Of a stretch of DNA of 64,000 nt, positions 45,391-54,552 are shown one piece after another; the stretch's first letter is position 1, and the number at the start of each line of letters is the position of its first letter. This DNA comes from Aliarcobacter sp. Its GTDB lineage: Bacteria; Campylobacterota; Campylobacteria; Campylobacterales; Arcobacteraceae. A program made the position numbers and the translations under genes. Location: positions 62,001 to 126,000 of the forward strand of contig JAQTXA010000002.1 in NCBI GenBank assembly GCA_028689025.1, in the 5' to 3' direction. A model generated the notes under the pieces. It saw only the letters and a program-made list of their open reading frames with translations. It was not told where the DNA came from and did no database searches.

Positions 45391-46434
45391 ATGAAAAAAG
45401 CCTTTGTTGACCAAATTTTTCTAGGACTATTTTTATTTGTTACACTTATTGGAATTGGTGCAACTATTAGCGATAATATGGAAGCTAGAGATAAATATTA
45501 TAATCTTAAAAAAATCACAGATGGTGCTGTTTTAACTCTTGCCAAATATTATGTAAATGTCGAAGAAAATACACTTTTGGCTGAAACTACGCATCAAGAT
45601 ATGCTGACACAAACTAAATTAGGTAGTGAAGTAAAAAATTCCATTACTTATACTTGGGATTTTATAAATGAACCTAATAGTGTAACCGCAACTATTTCAA
45701 ACTATAAGCAAGATACTTTTTGGTTTAAACTTTTTGGGCTTGCATCATTTAATTTAAATGCTGAATCAAAAGCAACAATATCATCTGCAGATTTAGATAC
45801 AGCAAAATCTCTATACTCAAGTGGAATTGCACCATTTGCGGTGAATGATCAAAACTTTGTAATTGGTAATAATTTTGATATAAGTTATGAATTAAGTGCA
45901 AATCTACAATTTAGTGATAAAAATACTTTTTATCCTATAATTACAGATTGTGATTGTGATTGTTCATTTATTTTAAGTAATAAATTTGATTTTTCAAGTT
46001 TAGGATATGATGTGGATGAATGTGAGACAACAGCTGCTGGATGTACAACACATGGTGAAAGTGAATTTGGAGATTATTCAAAATTAATAGATGATGTTTA
46101 TTATTCAAATCACAGTATCAATTTTGAAAATGGGAGAGCTGATTCTCCTGTTTGTTTATTAGGTACATACTTAGGGAATACAACTTCAACATGGGGAACA
46201 CAAATAAATCACTTATCAAGTGGAATTTATGAATTAATAGGTTCACATGGGCAAAATCTTCCCCTTGAAATGGATATAATAACACTAGATTCTAATGCAA
46301 AAGCAAATGGGATTGTAAGAGTGAAAATAATAGGATATGATTTTGTAACTGTAAGTAATCCTGATAATAGGTATATTACTTTGAAAACACAAATTGTTCC
46401 TGCAAAAACAAAACAAATTGAATTAGTATATTAG
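45391..46434 (+). CDS. TadG/TadE-like minor pilin protein with Cys cluster
   Basis: A 347-residue protein of the tad locus with one N-terminal membrane helix (FLGLFLFVTLIGIGATI) and a large exposed beta-rich region. The N-terminus MKKAFVDQI is nearly the same as that of the second minor pilin-like protein at 52.6 kb. PFAVNDQNFVIGNNFDISYE resembles a segment of TadG-type proteins. Cys187, 189 and 191 form CDCDC, with further Cys at 211, 218 and 255, suggesting disulfides or metal binding. A strong AGGAGA site precedes the ATG. Role inferred: pseudopilin or pilus-associated factor. Confidence 0.65.
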   Translation: MKKAFVDQIFLGLFLFVTLIGIGATISDNMEARDKYYNLKKITDGAVLTLAKYYVNVEENTLLAETTHQDMLTQTKLGSEVKNSITYTWDFINEPNSVTATISNYKQDTFWFKLFGLASFNLNAESKATISSADLDTAKSLYSSGIAPFAVNDQNFVIGNNFDISYELSANLQFSDKNTFYPIITDCDCDCSFILSNKFDFSSLGYDVDECETTAAGCTTHGESEFGDYSKLIDDVYYSNHSINFENGRADSPVCLLGTYLGNTTSTWGTQINHLSSGIYELIGSHGQNLPLEMDIITLDSNAKANGIVRVKIIGYDFVTVSNPDNRYITLKTQIVPAKTKQIELVY

Positions 46435-46442
46435 GAATTATT

Positions 46443-48026
46443 ATGCAATTAGATGAATATCAAGAAAAATTAAAATTATCTTATGAAAATAGCTTTATAA
46501 GTGAAAATATACATGAGCTTGTTGAACTATTTGCTGAATTAGCAAATGTAAAAACCTTGTCATATTATAAATATGAATATGAGTATAATGATTTTTTTCA
46601 TAAATTTGATATATCTACTTCTAATCCTGAAACTACTAAAAAAAGAACCTATAAGATATTATTAAAAGACAAAAAAACAATTTATGGCTACTTATTAGTA
46701 GATCAAAAAATCAAATCAAATCCACTTTTGAGAAAACTTTTAATCAAAATTATAAAATATCTAAAAAAAGAAAAAGAGATACAAAAAAAAATATTTGGAA
46801 ATGAACTTCCATTTAATATCTATCTTTTCCATGATGAAGAGTTAGATCTTTTTGCACAAAATCTAAAATCTGGACTTGAAGGTTTATTTAATGTTGAAGT
46901 AACAAAAGATACCTCAATTGAGAAATATTTTGATGTTTTAAAATCAAAAGAGACAAAACATATAATCATTTTTTTAATTAATGATGAAAAAATGATTCTG
47001 GATTCTGAAGACAAAATAAAAGTTTTAAATGAATTAATAATTGTAATTGGACCAAATGATCACAAAGTTTCAATGTATTGTGGAAAACTTGGAATTGAAA
47101 ATTATATACCGATTCATGAATTTAGAGCAGAAAAACTAAAAGATGTAATTCTAAGTAAAAAGAATACTCTATTAAACAAAAATAAATATAGAAATAAAAT
47201 AATTGCAATAGGTGGAATTGCAGGTGGAATTGGCTCAACTACAATTGCCATGAATATGTCAGATTTAATCAGTAAAAATCTTCCTAATAAAAACCTTTTA
47301 TATATTGATTTATCAACAACTAAAGCTATTAGTAATCTTTTTTTAGAGAATAATCCACTTCCACAGAAAACAATTATTGATTTAATTAACTCTAGTGAAT
47401 TTAATATTGAAAATAATCTTGATAATGGACTTATTAAAAAAAGAGAAAATTTTTATTGTATAACTGGTATTCAAAAACATATTGATAAAGAGTTTTTAGA
47501 AAAAGATGTTTTTATTGAAAAACTACTTGATTATATCTCAACTTCGAGTGATTATTTTAATTTTATTATCATTGATACTGGAACTGCTGATGCTTCTAGT
47601 TTAAAAACTACTATTTATGATATTGTTAATGAATTCTGGTTGATTACAGAGATGACACTACCTCATATTTCAAAATTAAAAACATTTTATTCGCTTATGA
47701 AAAGAGCTGGATTAAAAGACAAAATTTCATTTATTGTAAATAGATATGACTCTAAAAATGCTATTTCTGTAACGGATGTAACTTCTATTTTAAATATGAA
47801 TAATGAAGATAAAATACAATTTGAGAGTTTTAAAATACCAAATGATTACAATGTATTAGGTAAGTGTTGGAATTACTGTGAATTAGCTTCAAAAAACTAT
47901 CCTGATTCACTATTTATAAAAAAATTAGATTCTATTTTACAAGAGAAAAATTTTTATACCATCGAAAAGAAAAAAGAAAAAGAAAAAAGTTTCTTTTCTC
48001 AGTTTTTTAAAAAGGATAAAAGTTGA
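46443..48026 (+). CDS. tadZ: TadZ/CpaE-type localisation ATPase
   Basis: A 527-residue cytoplasmic protein that likely positions the Tad machine at a pole. Residues 1-120 are unassigned; about 120-245 look like the atypical receiver-like domain of TadZ; from 253 a MinD/ParA-type fold follows with the P-loop GGIAGGIGSTTIAMN, switch region DTGTADAS and NRYDSK. The P-loop lacks both the signature Lys and the Walker A Lys (Ser in its place), as is known for some CpaE proteins, so ATP hydrolysis may be weak or absent. The end overlaps tadA by 4 bases. Confidence 0.82.
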   Translation: MQLDEYQEKLKLSYENSFISENIHELVELFAELANVKTLSYYKYEYEYNDFFHKFDISTSNPETTKKRTYKILLKDKKTIYGYLLVDQKIKSNPLLRKLLIKIIKYLKKEKEIQKKIFGNELPFNIYLFHDEELDLFAQNLKSGLEGLFNVEVTKDTSIEKYFDVLKSKETKHIIIFLINDEKMILDSEDKIKVLNELIIVIGPNDHKVSMYCGKLGIENYIPIHEFRAEKLKDVILSKKNTLLNKNKYRNKIIAIGGIAGGIGSTTIAMNMSDLISKNLPNKNLLYIDLSTTKAISNLFLENNPLPQKTIIDLINSSEFNIENNLDNGLIKKRENFYCITGIQKHIDKEFLEKDVFIEKLLDYISTSSDYFNFIIIDTGTADASSLKTTIYDIVNEFWLITEMTLPHISKLKTFYSLMKRAGLKDKISFIVNRYDSKNAISVTDVTSILNMNNEDKIQFESFKIPNDYNVLGKCWNYCELASKNYPDSLFIKKLDSILQEKNFYTIEKKKEKEKSFFSQFFKKDKS

Positions 48027-49618
48027 GAAGTTTAAGAGCTTTAATTGAAGATCAAGAACAAAGTGAAGTAGTTCATAAAAAAATAGAAGAAGAAATAATT
48101 GAAAATGTTGAAGTTTCAAAAGAGAAAATAGAAAAATATAAACAGTACGTTTCTCATTCTGAATTAGTTTTTCCAGAACTTTATCTAAATAAAGAGTTGT
48201 ATGACTTAGCTCTTAAAATAAATGATAGTTTTATGCTTAAGCTAAAATCTGATCAAAAAATCACTAAAGAGAGTTTAGAAGAAGTTCTTCCTGAATATAT
48301 ATTAACATACAAAGAGACTAGAAATTTAAAAAGAGAAATCTTAGATGATATAAAAAATATGATAGTAAATAATATCATAGGATATGGTCATATTTCTACT
48401 ATTTTTAATATCACAAAAGATGGCTTAAATGATGTTATTATAAATACAAAAGATTACATTGATATTATTTATAAAGGAAAAACTTCACAAACTCCATTTA
48501 CCTTTAGAACGGAAGAAGAACTAAGAAAAGTCATAGATAAAATGCTTGCTGAAAATAACAGAAAAATTGATGAAGCCCATCCAATTATTTCAAGTAAATT
48601 AAATGATGGTTCAAGGGTTGAAGTTCAAATTCCTCCGATTGCAGCTAATGATGGAAGTTGTGTGACAATTAGAAAGTTTAATGAAATGCCATTATTACTT
48701 GAAATGTTAATTGATACAGGACAAATGGATTATAAAATGGCATATTTTTTAATAAAAGCTGCCAAAGGAAAATGTAATATCATAGTTTCGGGTGGAACAT
48801 CTAGTGGTAAAACAACTTTTTTAAATGCCGTTACTAGATTTATTGATGAAAATGAACAATTAATGGTAATTGAGGATACAAGAGAGATGCAGCCTCAAAT
48901 GCCATGTCACTCAATTAGATCTTATGAAGCTAGAATGGCAAATGAAGAGGGAAAAGGTGCAATTACACTTGACTTCTTATTACGTTCAGCTTTGAGATCA
49001 AGTCCCCGAAGAATTATTGTAGGAGAGTGTAGAGGTCCTGAAATTGTTGTAATGTTAAATGCCATGAATACAGGACATCCAGGTTCAATGACAACTGTGC
49101 ATGCTGATAATACAAAAGAAGCTCTTGTGAGAATTGAAAATATGTATCTTGAAGCTAGGCCAACAGCTAATATAAATTTTATTAGAACTCAAATAGTTTC
49201 AGCTGTTGATTTAATAATTCAGCTTGTTAGGTTTCCAGATGGAACAAGAAAAGTAATTACTGTTTCAGAAATTGAAAAAAGGATTGAAGATAATGGTGTT
49301 GTATCTTTAAACAATATTTTTCAATTTAAAAGAGATACAAGTGATTTGAAAAAAACAAAAGGTGAATTTCAAGTTTTATCAACTCCTTCTCGAACAGTTG
49401 ACCAAATGAATATGTTTGGTGTGGATATAGACAAAAGAGTTTTTGATCCAAAATTTGAAATGCCAAAATCTATGTTGATAGAAGCACTAGAAGATGATTT
49501 ACCATCTGTTATGTGTGGATGGAAAGACTTATTTATGGACTATTTTGTAAAAAATGACCCTCAACTATTCCATAAGTGGCCTCACTTTCAAAAAATAAAA
49601 AAGGTTGAAAATGGATGA
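48023..49618 (+). CDS. tadA: Tad secretion ATPase TadA/CpaF
   Basis: Hexameric type II/IV secretion ATPase driving Flp pilus assembly. After a variable N-terminus of about 110 residues come the Asp box region, Walker A VSGGTSSGKTTFLNAV (about 254-269), LMVIEDTREMQ (Asp box), Walker B RIIVGECRGPE and His box MTTVHADN. The 531-residue protein has a C-terminal extension of about 100 residues beyond the usual core, with KWPHFQKIKK at the end. The start is TTG, overlapping the tadZ stop by 4 bases. Confidence 0.94.
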   Translation: MRSLRALIEDQEQSEVVHKKIEEEIIENVEVSKEKIEKYKQYVSHSELVFPELYLNKELYDLALKINDSFMLKLKSDQKITKESLEEVLPEYILTYKETRNLKREILDDIKNMIVNNIIGYGHISTIFNITKDGLNDVIINTKDYIDIIYKGKTSQTPFTFRTEEELRKVIDKMLAENNRKIDEAHPIISSKLNDGSRVEVQIPPIAANDGSCVTIRKFNEMPLLLEMLIDTGQMDYKMAYFLIKAAKGKCNIIVSGGTSSGKTTFLNAVTRFIDENEQLMVIEDTREMQPQMPCHSIRSYEARMANEEGKGAITLDFLLRSALRSSPRRIIVGECRGPEIVVMLNAMNTGHPGSMTTVHADNTKEALVRIENMYLEARPTANINFIRTQIVSAVDLIIQLVRFPDGTRKVITVSEIEKRIEDNGVVSLNNIFQFKRDTSDLKKTKGEFQVLSTPSRTVDQMNMFGVDIDKRVFDPKFEMPKSMLIEALEDDLPSVMCGWKDLFMDYFVKNDPQLFHKWPHFQKIKKVENG

Positions 49619-50540
49619 TAATCTATTTCTACTTTTTATGATTGTTATTCCTATTTTATTTGTTTTATTTACAATAAATATATTTTTATTTTATTCAAAA
49701 TTAAAATTAAAAAGAGTAATAATAAATACTCTTTCAAGTACAAATAGCAAAATTATTGATAAAAATAGAGTAGAACATGTATCAACTAAAAATAGTAGTT
49801 GGCTTACTAAAAAACTAAATTATGCAGGTTTTAGTATGAAAGGTGCAGAATTCTCTTTTATTTTAATAAGTATTACTTTTGGTTTTTTAATTAGCTTTTT
49901 TATATATTTTATCGCACAATCAAAAGTTATTTTTGTTTTTACTTGTTTAATATTCTCTTTTTTCCCATATCTATTTTTAGTTAAAATGATAAAATCTAGG
50001 GAAGAAGAGTTTAATACAAATTTAAAAGCAATGATAGATAAAGTAACGAGTATGATGAAAAGTGGTGTTGGATTTGAACAAGCATTGAAAAAATCAATAA
50101 TGACATGCAAATCAAAACTTACCCAAGATGTTTTTAATATCTACATAAATGAAAAAGCAATTATTGGTGAAGATAAATGTTTTGAAAAAATGTTTGATAT
50201 AATTGAGTCAAAAGAGTTAAGAATATTTTATCTTACTATTTCAATAGGAAGAAAATCTGGTGGAAAGTTTTCTAATACTCTTGATACTTTAAGAAAAACT
50301 CTTCAAGACCAAGGTGAGATAAAACAAGAGATTACCTCTTCAACAAAAGAGATAAGAGTAGGAACTTATATGATTATAGGTTTAATAGTTTTCACATATA
50401 TCATGATGAATGATGCACTAAATAACTCTTTAAATGCACATTTCTTTGGAAGTGATGTTGGAAAGATTCAAATGTTTTTTATATCACTTTGGGTTGCTTT
50501 TGGTATTTTTATAAATAATTTATTAACAAAGATAAAATAA
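49611..50540 (+). CDS. tadB: Tad inner-membrane platform protein TadB
   Basis: Polytopic GspF-type platform protein of 309 residues: an N-terminal membrane helix, two central helices (about 80-125), the cytoplasmic T2SSF domain (NTNLKAMIDKVTSMMKSGVGFEQALKK) and two C-terminal helices. The ATG at 49611 is chosen because AAGG lies 6 nt upstream; an in-frame TTG at 49605 abuts that site. It overlaps tadA by 8 bases and ends on the first base of tadC's ATG, so translation is coupled. Confidence 0.88.
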   Translation: MDDNLFLLFMIVIPILFVLFTINIFLFYSKLKLKRVIINTLSSTNSKIIDKNRVEHVSTKNSSWLTKKLNYAGFSMKGAEFSFILISITFGFLISFFIYFIAQSKVIFVFTCLIFSFFPYLFLVKMIKSREEEFNTNLKAMIDKVTSMMKSGVGFEQALKKSIMTCKSKLTQDVFNIYINEKAIIGEDKCFEKMFDIIESKELRIFYLTISIGRKSGGKFSNTLDTLRKTLQDQGEIKQEITSSTKEIRVGTYMIIGLIVFTYIMMNDALNNSLNAHFFGSDVGKIQMFFISLWVAFGIFINNLLTKIK

Positions 50541-51379
50541 TGAATAATGATTTTTTAATATATATTTTAACTCCAATTTTAATAGCTATTTTAATCATTG
50601 CTGTTTTATTACTAATACAAAGAAAAGAGCAACAAAAAAATATTATTCTTTTATCTCAATTTGATAATAAAGCGATAATTGAGCAACAAAAAAATAAAAA
50701 AAGTCACAATAATGACTTTACTATGAAATTAATTCAATCAGGTATCACTTACAAAGAGTACACCGAAGCAAGGCTTCTTTTTGCACTCATTGGCATAGTA
50801 ATTATGTCTGTATTACCTTTTTTCTTCTCTTTAACTGTTGGAATTATTTCAATTGTTGTTGGTATCTTATGTATTATTTTTGGTGGACAAATTTATTTAA
50901 GTATCTCAAAATCAGAAAGAGTTGACAAAATAAATAGAGATTTGGGTGTTTTTTTGGATTTAGTAAATGTAATATTAGAAGCAGGAGGAAGTTTAAAAAA
51001 TGCATTTTTTGAAGTATCTAAAAGATCTGTTGGAATAATTGATCCTGAACTAATTAAAGAGATTAGTATTTTAGAGTATGAAATGACAAACTATTCAACA
51101 AAAGTTGCCTATGAAAATCTAAAAACTAGAGTTGATAGTAGGGATGTGGATAAAATAGTGGATTTCTTAATACTTAGCGAAGAAACAGGTATTGGAGTAA
51201 AAAATATTTTTACTATGCAATCTGAAGAGATGAGAAAAGAGAGATTTTATCAAATAAAAGGGAAAGTAAACACTTTAAATATGTATTTAATGTTAATTAT
51301 TTTTCTTTTTGTTTTACCAGCACTTGCCGCGTTTATAATATTCCCAATTATGGGTGGCACTTTAACAGTGGGAGTATAA
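50540..51379 (+). CDS. tadC: Tad inner-membrane platform protein TadC
   Basis: Second GspF-type platform protein, 279 residues. One N-terminal helix, a pair of central helices (about 80-125), the T2SSF domain RDLGVFLDLVNVILEAGGSLKNAFFEV and a C-terminal helix pair. The EMRKERFYQIKGKVNTLNMYLMLIIFLFVLPA segment, of type ExRxxR-xxxEExAxK in TadC homologues, is recognisable. It starts within the tadB stop. Confidence 0.88.
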   Translation: MNNDFLIYILTPILIAILIIAVLLLIQRKEQQKNIILLSQFDNKAIIEQQKNKKSHNNDFTMKLIQSGITYKEYTEARLLFALIGIVIMSVLPFFFSLTVGIISIVVGILCIIFGGQIYLSISKSERVDKINRDLGVFLDLVNVILEAGGSLKNAFFEVSKRSVGIIDPELIKEISILEYEMTNYSTKVAYENLKTRVDSRDVDKIVDFLILSEETGIGVKNIFTMQSEEMRKERFYQIKGKVNTLNMYLMLIIFLFVLPALAAFIIFPIMGGTLTVGV

Positions 51380-51396
51380 ATTAAAAAGGATGAATT

Positions 51397-52611
51397 ATGC
51401 AAATAAATAAGCAGTTGATTGCTATCATAATCTTAGCTTCGCTTCTATTTTCAGCAATTGGTGCAGCTTTGTTTTTCTTCAAGAAAAATCAACAAACACA
51501 AAAAGCAAAAAGTGAGTTAGTAACTATCTTTATAGCAAAAGAGGATATTCCAAGAGATACTCTTTTAACAATTGAAAATCTTGCTCAAACAACTATTGCA
51601 AAAGAGTATATTTTAAATACTCCATTGACTAAAGAGGAAATTATTGGTAAATATACTAATGAAAAGATTTATAAACATGAAATTTTCTTAAAAGAAAAAC
51701 TTGATACTCAGATTGCAAAAGAAGAGAAAAAAATTTTAGATTTTAAAAAAAGTTCTTATAATATAAAATTTGAAATATTTAAAAATCCAAATTATGCTTT
51801 AGTTCAAGGGGAATATATAAATATTATCTCTGTTTATCCTAAAGATGGTTATGATGAAAAAGGAAGATTTAATAATTTTGAAGTTGAATATGTAGCAAAT
51901 AATCTAAAAGTTTTAGGATTTATTAGAAATGGAAGACATGAATCTGCAAGTATTACTAAGCAACTAGTTCAAAAAGTTGTAGATAAAAAAACTGTAGAAG
52001 TAATTGAAGAAGTTAAATCTGATGAAGTTATACTTGATATTGATTTAGATGTTTTATTAAAATTAACACAAAACTATAACAAAGGGAATCAACTTTGGAT
52101 GGTAAAAATTGCTTATGATGAAACTAAAGAGAATAATCAAAACCAAAATAATCAAGAAGAAATGAAAAATGAAATAAAAGCTGCTGCTTCAAATACTCAA
52201 TCTTCAACTGCAATAGTAAATCCAATAGTTGAACAATCTATAAAATATAAATATAGATTATATAGTTCAAATATAACTGTTCTTACACAAAGTGCCGCCA
52301 TTGATTATGCGAATGATGTAAATAAAGAGAAATCGAAAATTAAAAATGTTGAAATAGCAGTTGATTCAAATAAAATTTGTTCACAAATAAAAGACAAATT
52401 TATTGTAGGAACTACAAATAGTTTCTTCATTAGGTCATCACCTTCAAAAGATTCTTTGGATAAATCACTTTTATATAGAAACATTATTATTCCATATATA
52501 GAAAAACAAGAAGATTGGTATAAAACTTGTGATGGAAGATATGTTCATCAAAGTGTTGTAAATGAAGTTGATGTATCTTTTATCCAATCAAAATTAGGTA
52601 AATATGAATAA
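51397..52611 (+). CDS. rcpC: RcpC/CpaB pilus assembly protein with C-terminal SH3-like domain
   Basis: A 404-residue periplasmic assembly protein with one N-terminal membrane helix, then a SAF-like region (TIFIAKEDIPRDTLLTIENLAQ) as in CpaB, which helps build the outer-membrane channel. It runs on past the usual end: after an Asn/Gln-rich linker (about 245-270) and a further beta region, residues about 335-395 (FFIRSSPSKDSL...DWYKTCDGRYVHQSVV) look like a bacterial SH3 domain. Two cysteines (328 and about 377) flank or lie within it. SH3b domains often bind peptidoglycan, so this could anchor the machine to the wall. Confidence 0.78.
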   Translation: MQINKQLIAIIILASLLFSAIGAALFFFKKNQQTQKAKSELVTIFIAKEDIPRDTLLTIENLAQTTIAKEYILNTPLTKEEIIGKYTNEKIYKHEIFLKEKLDTQIAKEEKKILDFKKSSYNIKFEIFKNPNYALVQGEYINIISVYPKDGYDEKGRFNNFEVEYVANNLKVLGFIRNGRHESASITKQLVQKVVDKKTVEVIEEVKSDEVILDIDLDVLLKLTQNYNKGNQLWMVKIAYDETKENNQNQNNQEEMKNEIKAAASNTQSSTAIVNPIVEQSIKYKYRLYSSNITVLTQSAAIDYANDVNKEKSKIKNVEIAVDSNKICSQIKDKFIVGTTNSFFIRSSPSKDSLDKSLLYRNIIIPYIEKQEDWYKTCDGRYVHQSVVNEVDVSFIQSKLGKYE

Positions 52612-53029
52612 TACAAATATGAAAAAAGCAGTTGTAGATCAAATAATATTATGGATAGTATTGTTTACAATATTTGTAAGTTTTTTATTTTTTATTATAG
52701 ATTATTCTAATGCTATAAAAGTAAAAGATAATACAGATGCAATTGCTGATTATATAGGAAGAATGGTTGCCCTTGATAAAAATGAAGCAGATATTATTAC
52801 AGGAGTTAATGGTGTTAAAGATGCCTACTTTGCTCCTATGCAAGTTGCAGATTTATTATGTAATACAGATAGTGCTGTTTCAAATCATCAGGTAATAATA
52901 AATGTTTATACTACTATTAAAAATAGCTTTCTTCCTGTAGTAGCAAATAATATTCACTCAAAAACTGTGGTTTTTAATGAAAGTAGTGAATTTCAAAGAG
53001 AGTGTTCTATCACACTCTTATTTAATTAG
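52604..53029 (+). CDS. TadE-like minor pilin protein
   Basis: A 141-residue protein with one N-terminal membrane helix and a periplasmic tail containing two Cys (about 86 and 135). The N-terminus NMKKAVVDQIILWIVLFT closely repeats that of the TadG-like protein at 45.4 kb. The ATG at 52604 has AGGTAAAT upstream and overlaps rcpC by 8 bases; the second ATG at 52619 would give exactly the MKKAVVDQ start of its paralogue but has no clear ribosome-binding site. Role inferred: pseudopilin of the Tad apparatus. Confidence 0.68.
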   Translation: MNNTNMKKAVVDQIILWIVLFTIFVSFLFFIIDYSNAIKVKDNTDAIADYIGRMVALDKNEADIITGVNGVKDAYFAPMQVADLLCNTDSAVSNHQVIINVYTTIKNSFLPVVANNIHSKTVVFNESSEFQRECSITLLFN

Positions 53030-53038
53030 GAGATTTAT

Positions 53039-54517
53039 ATGAATTTATTTAAAATATTGGTTAGTTTATTATCAATTATCAGCTTTTGTTTTTCTATGGA
53101 ATTAGTTCAAAAAGATTTAAATGAGAATAATTTTTCCATAAATAAAGGCTCTTTTAAAATCACTGAATTTGATAAAATGATTAAAAATATAAAAGTTAGT
53201 AATGAAGCAAATATAGAAATTGATTTTATTGATGACAATACAAAACCTCTTCATGCAATAAAAATATTTGCAAAAGAAGTAGGAACTGGAAATATTTTAG
53301 TAACTTTTGTTGATAACACTACAATGCACATAAATATTAACATAGTTGAAAATTTATTAAATATCATTGCTGTTGCAGAACAAATTAGTCCAAATATTGA
53401 AATAACTCAAACAAATGGAAAAGTTATTTTAAAAGGTAGTGTTCAAAATCAAAAAGAGAAAGCTAAAATCTTAGACTTATTTGAAAAAGCAGGTATTGAT
53501 TTAACTAAAGATTTAGTTGATTTATTAAACCTTGAAAATCCAGATAAAATGATTAGAATTAAGCTTTATGCAGTTGAAATCAATAATAACAAAGGTTTAG
53601 ATTTAAAAAATAATTGGATAGTTTCATCAAAAAACTATACTGAGAATATTAATACAGATGGTTTATATTTCAATAGGGGTATAAATAACGAGAATCTTTC
53701 CAATGCACAAAGAAATATACTGGTTAGTGATGCAATTGATCAAAAAATGGCAAGTGCTGTGACATTAACAGGTGGATTAACAGGTGCAGCTAACTACTTA
53801 GGAAGATATTTTAATACAGCATTAACATTAAATTATTTATCTAGTAAGGGTGTAGCATCCATTTTAGATGAAACAACATTACTTACACTAGAAGACCAAG
53901 ATGCAACATTTCATGCAGGTGGAACAATTTATTTAAAAATATCAACTACTACTAGTCAAGGTGTTCCAACAACTGAAGTAAGAAATATAAATTATGGTTT
54001 ACAACTTGATATAAGAGCTAAAAATATTGTTAACAATGATTATGTTAGTCTTGATATTAATACAAAATCAACACAAATTGACTGGGCAAATACAGTTGAT
54101 GGAATCCCTAGTTTTACTGAGAAATCTATTAAAACAAATGTTATTGTTGGAAACCAATCTACAATTGTTTTAGGTGGATTAATTAGTAGTAGTACTTCTC
54201 AAGATGTTGATAAAATACCTCTTCTTGGTGATATTCCTATTTTAGGTGCATTATTTACAAGTAAAGCATTTAGAGAAGGTAAAAGTGAACTAGTATTTTT
54301 CATAACTCCCGAAATCGTTGATCCAAAAAACAATAATCAAATTGAAAAGTTAAACAATAAATCTAGTTTTACTAAAGGCCTTGAAGTAAATCAACAAGAA
54401 CAACAAATTGAAGAAAAACCTAAAGTAATAATTCAAGAAAAAGCAGTAACAACTCCAACAGAAACAGATTCAAGAACTGAACATGAAAAAAGAGTAAAAG
54501 AGATATTAGGAAACTAA
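53039..54517 (+). CDS. rcpA: Tad outer-membrane secretin RcpA/CpaC
   Basis: Secretin that forms the outer-membrane channel of the Flp pilus. The 492-residue protein has a signal peptide (MNLFKILVSLLSIISFCFS), a pilus-formation N-terminal domain (about 30-100), a BON-like segment (QTNGKVILKGSVQNQKEK...), and the secretin core from about 230 to 415 with VGNQSTIVLGGLIS and DKIPLLGDIPILGALF. The tail (about 425-492) is charged and disordered. It is the last gene of the locus with AGGAG before the ATG. No RcpB or TadD homologue accompanies it. Confidence 0.93.
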   Translation: MNLFKILVSLLSIISFCFSMELVQKDLNENNFSINKGSFKITEFDKMIKNIKVSNEANIEIDFIDDNTKPLHAIKIFAKEVGTGNILVTFVDNTTMHININIVENLLNIIAVAEQISPNIEITQTNGKVILKGSVQNQKEKAKILDLFEKAGIDLTKDLVDLLNLENPDKMIRIKLYAVEINNNKGLDLKNNWIVSSKNYTENINTDGLYFNRGINNENLSNAQRNILVSDAIDQKMASAVTLTGGLTGAANYLGRYFNTALTLNYLSSKGVASILDETTLLTLEDQDATFHAGGTIYLKISTTTSQGVPTTEVRNINYGLQLDIRAKNIVNNDYVSLDINTKSTQIDWANTVDGIPSFTEKSIKTNVIVGNQSTIVLGGLISSSTSQDVDKIPLLGDIPILGALFTSKAFREGKSELVFFITPEIVDPKNNNQIEKLNNKSSFTKGLEVNQQEQQIEEKPKVIIQEKAVTTPTETDSRTEHEKRVKEILGN

Positions 54518-54521
54518 ATCT

Positions 54522-54551
54522 AAATCTTTAGAGGATAACCTCTAAAGATTT
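54522..54551. terminator. Bidirectional hairpin between rcpA and the peroxidase gene
   Basis: A 13-bp perfect stem (54522-54534 with 54539-54551, core CTTTAGAGG) and an ATAA loop lie between the convergent stops at 54517 and 54553. AT-rich arms double as U-tracts on both strands. It ends the tad locus. Confidence 0.85.
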
Positions 54552-54552
54552 A

